DNA of 6,877 nucleotides, from the NCBI GenBank assembly GCA_945874095.1, contig CAMCFM010000244.1:1-6877 (forward strand). Reading direction: 5' to 3'. Positions 5,132 to 6,877 of the stretch are shown piece by piece (positions within the stretch are counted from its first letter, which is position 1; each line of letters opens with the position of its first letter). The notes below the pieces were generated by a model. It had not been told where the DNA came from. It did not search any database and saw nothing but the letters and a program-made list of their open reading frames with translations. The position numbers and the translations under genes are program-made. Source of the DNA: Candidatus Kuenenia stuttgartensis. Lineage in GTDB: Bacteria; Planctomycetota; Planctomycetia; Isosphaerales; Isosphaeraceae.

Positions 5132-5290
5132 ATGAATGGGGAAAGCCTTGAGAGCGACATGTGTAAGCTTGATGCCAGATGTGCCAGGATTAAGTCTAAA
5201 CCACCCGAAAAGCATGAGTTTTCAGAAAAAGTCCTCTCTGATACTTCGGACGCGTCTGCAGGATCACTGAATAATGGCAAAACCCAATAG
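5132..5290 (+). CDS. Doubtful small ORF, 52 residues, upstream of the TPR gene
   Basis: ATG at 5132 opens a 52-residue hydrophilic frame (starts MNGESLESDMCKLDARC, ends NNGKTQ) closed by TAG at 5288-5290, 62 bases before the preferred TPR start. It has two cysteines, many Lys, Glu and Ser, no signal peptide and no recognisable domain. A purine stretch (GAGAG) upstream is a poor ribosome-binding site. It could be a small unknown gene or a chance frame; an opposing frame of 72 codons overlaps it. Confidence 0.2.
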   Translation: MNGESLESDMCKLDARCARIKSKPPEKHEFSEKVLSDTSDASAGSLNNGKTQ

Positions 5291-5339
5291 CCTTAGATTC
5301 GGGAATTGATTTTTGGCCGGTTCCATAGTCATTGCTGAA

Positions 5340-5344
5340 AAGGA
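5340..5344 (+). promoter_or_regulatory. Ribosome-binding site fixing the TPR gene start
   Basis: AAGGA lies eight bases before the ATG at 5353. The alternative ATG at 5344 overlaps this site, and the TTG at 5332 precedes it, so neither could use it. Confidence 0.55.
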
Positions 5345-5352
5345 TGTTTTTG

Positions 5353-6552
5353 ATGAGCCTGAACTGGAAAAAACCGTTACGGATCAGTCTGGCTCTTTTG
5401 TGTTTAGCTGGATCTCTATTTTTGATGAAGTCGTTTGTGATCGTTTCCGATCCGCAGATGATTTATGAACGTGCACTCAGTCTGGTCGAGACGGAGCACT
5501 TTGACGAAGCCGACCAGGTATTGGTCAAGCTCAGGAAACTCCGTGATCCCAGCGTTTTGGATCACGGCCTTCAGGCACGTGTTGATATTGCCAAAGGTCG
5601 GTTGGATCAAGCGATTGCGAGCCTTTCCGCCATTCCTGATGATCATCCGCTTGCGGGATGGGCTCGGTTAAGATGTGGTCAGCTGGAGCGGTCCCGGCTC
5701 CGCTTTAGACAAGCCGAGAAGTGGCTCCAGGAAGTGATTGACCTCGACGAAAACTCGGTCGAGGCGCGTCGTGAGTTGGTCTATGTTTATGGAATGCAAC
5801 TCAGACGTGCCGACTTGCATGAGCAACTGCGAAGGCTCAATAAACTAACATTGTTGAAAGCTAAAGAGATTTGGGTTTGGTGCATGGTGCGTGACCTCGC
5901 CTGGTGGCATCCTGAAGAGCATGTTCCGATATTGGAAAAGGCGATTGAAGCTGACCCCGAGGATTTCCGTTCCCGGATTGCCCTGGCGGAAGTCTTAAGA
6001 CGACAGGGCCTTACAGATCAGGCCTTGTCAAAGATCGAGCAGTCGCCGGAGAATCGAGTCGAGTTGAGAGCCAAACGCATGGAGCTCCTGATTGATCAGA
6101 ACAGGATGGAACAAGTGGAGGTAATGCTCGATCAGATCGCGGTGGACGAACCAAGTGTAGCGATTCTGAGGGGACGAATGGCGATGTCCAAGGGTGATCC
6201 GAAGTCGGCGGTAAGATTTTTTGAGCTTGCCGAGAAAGCGGAGCCGGGAAGGCGGGAAATCGTAGCAAATCTAGGGCAAGCCTCGATTCAAGCAGGTGAC
6301 TCTGTCAAAGGGAAAAACTTGGTCCAAATGTCCGGAAAAATTGATTCTTTAAACAACTTGCTATTAAAGCTCGAGAAGAGTATCGAAAAAACTGGTGCCG
6401 AAACGTGGAGAGAGCTTGCAAAGGCTTGCGAAGATGCGGGCAGGGTGGCAGAAGCTCGTGCCTGGCAATCTCTGATCATCGCAAATAACCCTTTTGACCA
6501 GCCTGCACAGTCGGCCATTTTCAGAATCGACTCCAAGTTAAAAACGCCTTGA
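5353..6552 (+). CDS. Membrane-anchored tetratricopeptide-repeat (TPR) protein
   Basis: A 399-residue protein with a basic start (MSLNWKKPLR), one membrane helix at about 11-32, then a long helical-repeat domain probably facing the periplasm. Degenerate TPR-like helix pairs with the usual small and bulky residue pattern can be seen at about 34-66, 72-100, 101-134, 203-235, 268-300, 301-326 and 350-382. Examples are the ALSLVETEHFDEADQVL, RLRFRQAEKWLQEVIDLDENS and KGDPKSAVRFFELAEKAEP segments. A Trp-rich stretch (174-186, with WVWCM and LAWWHPEE) breaks the pattern. No enzymatic motif is seen, so it is probably a scaffold or adaptor with unknown partners. Start choice: ATG at 5353 has AAGGA at good spacing; starts at 5344 or TTG 5332 would add 3 or 7 residues. 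It stands alone, with long spacers on both sides. The pattern could also be described as a Sel1 or general alpha-solenoid fold, but TPR fits best. Confidence 0.85.
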   Translation: MSLNWKKPLRISLALLCLAGSLFLMKSFVIVSDPQMIYERALSLVETEHFDEADQVLVKLRKLRDPSVLDHGLQARVDIAKGRLDQAIASLSAIPDDHPLAGWARLRCGQLERSRLRFRQAEKWLQEVIDLDENSVEARRELVYVYGMQLRRADLHEQLRRLNKLTLLKAKEIWVWCMVRDLAWWHPEEHVPILEKAIEADPEDFRSRIALAEVLRRQGLTDQALSKIEQSPENRVELRAKRMELLIDQNRMEQVEVMLDQIAVDEPSVAILRGRMAMSKGDPKSAVRFFELAEKAEPGRREIVANLGQASIQAGDSVKGKNLVQMSGKIDSLNNLLLKLEKSIEKTGAETWRELAKACEDAGRVAEARAWQSLIIANNPFDQPAQSAIFRIDSKLKTP

Positions 6553-6588
6553 GTGGGTCTACTGATATTTTCTTAAACTCATCTGGAT

Positions 6589-6617
6589 TTGACCTTTCTT
6601 GGCATCAATCGTATTTT
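6589..6617 (+). promoter_or_regulatory. Candidate promoter for the glmU-like gene
   Basis: TTGACC (6589-6594, 5 of 6) is followed after an ideal 17-base spacer by TATTTT (6612-6617, 4 of 6). Transcription would begin near 6624, leaving a leader of about 105 bases. The leader holds a short dyad, ATCAG and CTGAT, around 6656-6671. The position between the TPR stop codon and the next gene supports a separate transcript. Confidence 0.42.
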
Positions 6618-6728
6618 GGGCGTATGAAAAAGGTTGAGAATTGCCGATCATAACAATCAGATAAACCTGATGCGACGAACCAGAACGGAACGGATTTCGT
6701 CTCAATTCCTTGAAGGAGTGCCCGTATT

Positions 6729-6877
6729 ATGATAGGTCCTGTAGCAGTCATTCTGGCAGCTGGACAAGGCAAGCGGATGAAATCCGACAAGCCCAAGGTG
6801 CTGCATGAAGTGTGTGGCCAGTCGATGATCCGCCACGTGGTCAATGCCGCTTTCGGAGCCGGCGTGAGCGATGTGGT
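6729..6877 (+). CDS. glmU: N-terminus of a GlmU-like UDP-GlcNAc pyrophosphorylase, cut by the right edge
   Basis: The first 49 codons of a sugar-nucleotide transferase are visible. The nucleotide-binding loop reads LAAGQGKRMKSDKPKVLH (residues 9-26), matching the GlmU signature, with Arg16 and Lys23 at the catalytic and nucleotide-binding positions; CGQSMIRHV (29-37) continues the family pattern. GlmU joins GlcNAc-1-phosphate to UTP to give UDP-GlcNAc for peptidoglycan and lipopolysaccharide, in the cytoplasm. The bifunctional form also has a C-terminal left-handed beta-helix acetyltransferase, which would lie outside the window, so one cannot tell whether this copy is full length. Position 15 is Lys where Thr is more usual. 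AAGGAG ten bases upstream supports the start, and a candidate promoter lies at 6589-6617. A related nucleotidyltransferase is the main alternative. Confidence 0.85.
   Translation, partial: MIGPVAVILAAGQGKRMKSDKPKVLHEVCGQSMIRHVVNAAFGAGVSDV

Larger units (their letters stand above)
4968..5352. other. Spacer between the DUF1559 and TPR genes
   Basis: Mostly without a supported gene. It holds an A-run (4972-4978) just past the hairpin, a small dyad TTTCAG (5018-5023) and CTGAAA (5031-5036), a -10-like TACAAT (5103-5108) with no good -35 partner, and one doubtful 52-codon plus-strand frame (5132-5290). A 72-codon frame on the opposite strand (5280-5062) covers the same bases and has no better support. 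The promoter of the TPR gene was not identified. Confidence 0.5.

Noticed and set aside
5062..5280. 72-codon minus-strand frame in the spacer before the TPR gene
   Set aside because: No domain, no good ribosome-binding site, and it opposes another equally weak frame; not enough to call a gene.
5332..5352. TTG start for the TPR protein
   Set aside because: It would add only seven residues and lies upstream of the AAGGA site that suits the ATG at 5353.
1..6877. CRISPR array, insertion sequence, tRNA or toxin-antitoxin pair
   Set aside because: No regularly spaced repeats, terminal inverted repeats with a transposase, tRNA-like cloverleaf or paired toxin and antitoxin frames were seen; the BlaI-type protein is a regulator, not an antitoxin with a visible partner.

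Overview
The window looks like chromosomal DNA from a planctomycete. The best evidence is the gene at 3809-4900: a type IV pilin-like N-terminal methylation helix joined to a DUF1559 body ending in an H-X9-DG motif, a family greatly expanded in Planctomycetota. A very small lipoprotein sits just upstream of it. An exported PQQ-type sugar dehydrogenase, an exported alpha/beta hydrolase and a BlaI-type repressor fit the same lineage. Base composition looks moderate (about half G+C by eye), which suits the Planctomycetaceae side of the phylum, but genus and species cannot be set from the sequence alone.

Layout. Everything left of about 3283 that codes is on the minus strand, and everything right of about 3504 is on the plus strand. 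The minus genes, read right to left, are a sugar dehydrogenase (3282-2068), an alpha/beta hydrolase 63 bases downstream (2004-1027), a weak hairpin (957-1001), a promoter-bearing AT-rich spacer, a BlaI/MecI/CopY-type repressor (646-233), a good rho-independent terminator (148-179), and the first 15 codons of an unknown gene leaving the left edge. The plus genes are a 63-residue lipoprotein (3504-3695), the DUF1559 pilin-like protein (3809-4900), a strong 15-bp hairpin after it, a spacer of about 450 bases with at most a doubtful 52-codon ORF, a membrane-anchored TPR protein (5353-6552), and the start of a glmU-like nucleotidyltransferase gene (6729 to the right edge).

How the genes may work together. 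The dehydrogenase and hydrolase are both predicted to be exported and are probably co-transcribed; sugar oxidation followed by ester or lactone cleavage is possible but is inference. The lipoprotein and DUF1559 protein are both predicted to be surface or envelope proteins and may be one unit. The BlaI-like regulator has its own promoter with a candidate operator at the start site, so it may regulate itself; no BlaR1-type sensor is visible beside it. The TPR and glmU genes look like separate units.

No CRISPR array, insertion sequence, tRNA, rRNA, defence system or clear horizontal-transfer signature was seen. The less ordinary signals are in the spacers: inverted repeats in the divergent region at 3331-3454, one-helical-turn direct repeats upstream of the repressor and the DUF1559 gene, and the large hairpin with no U-tract behind the DUF1559 gene.
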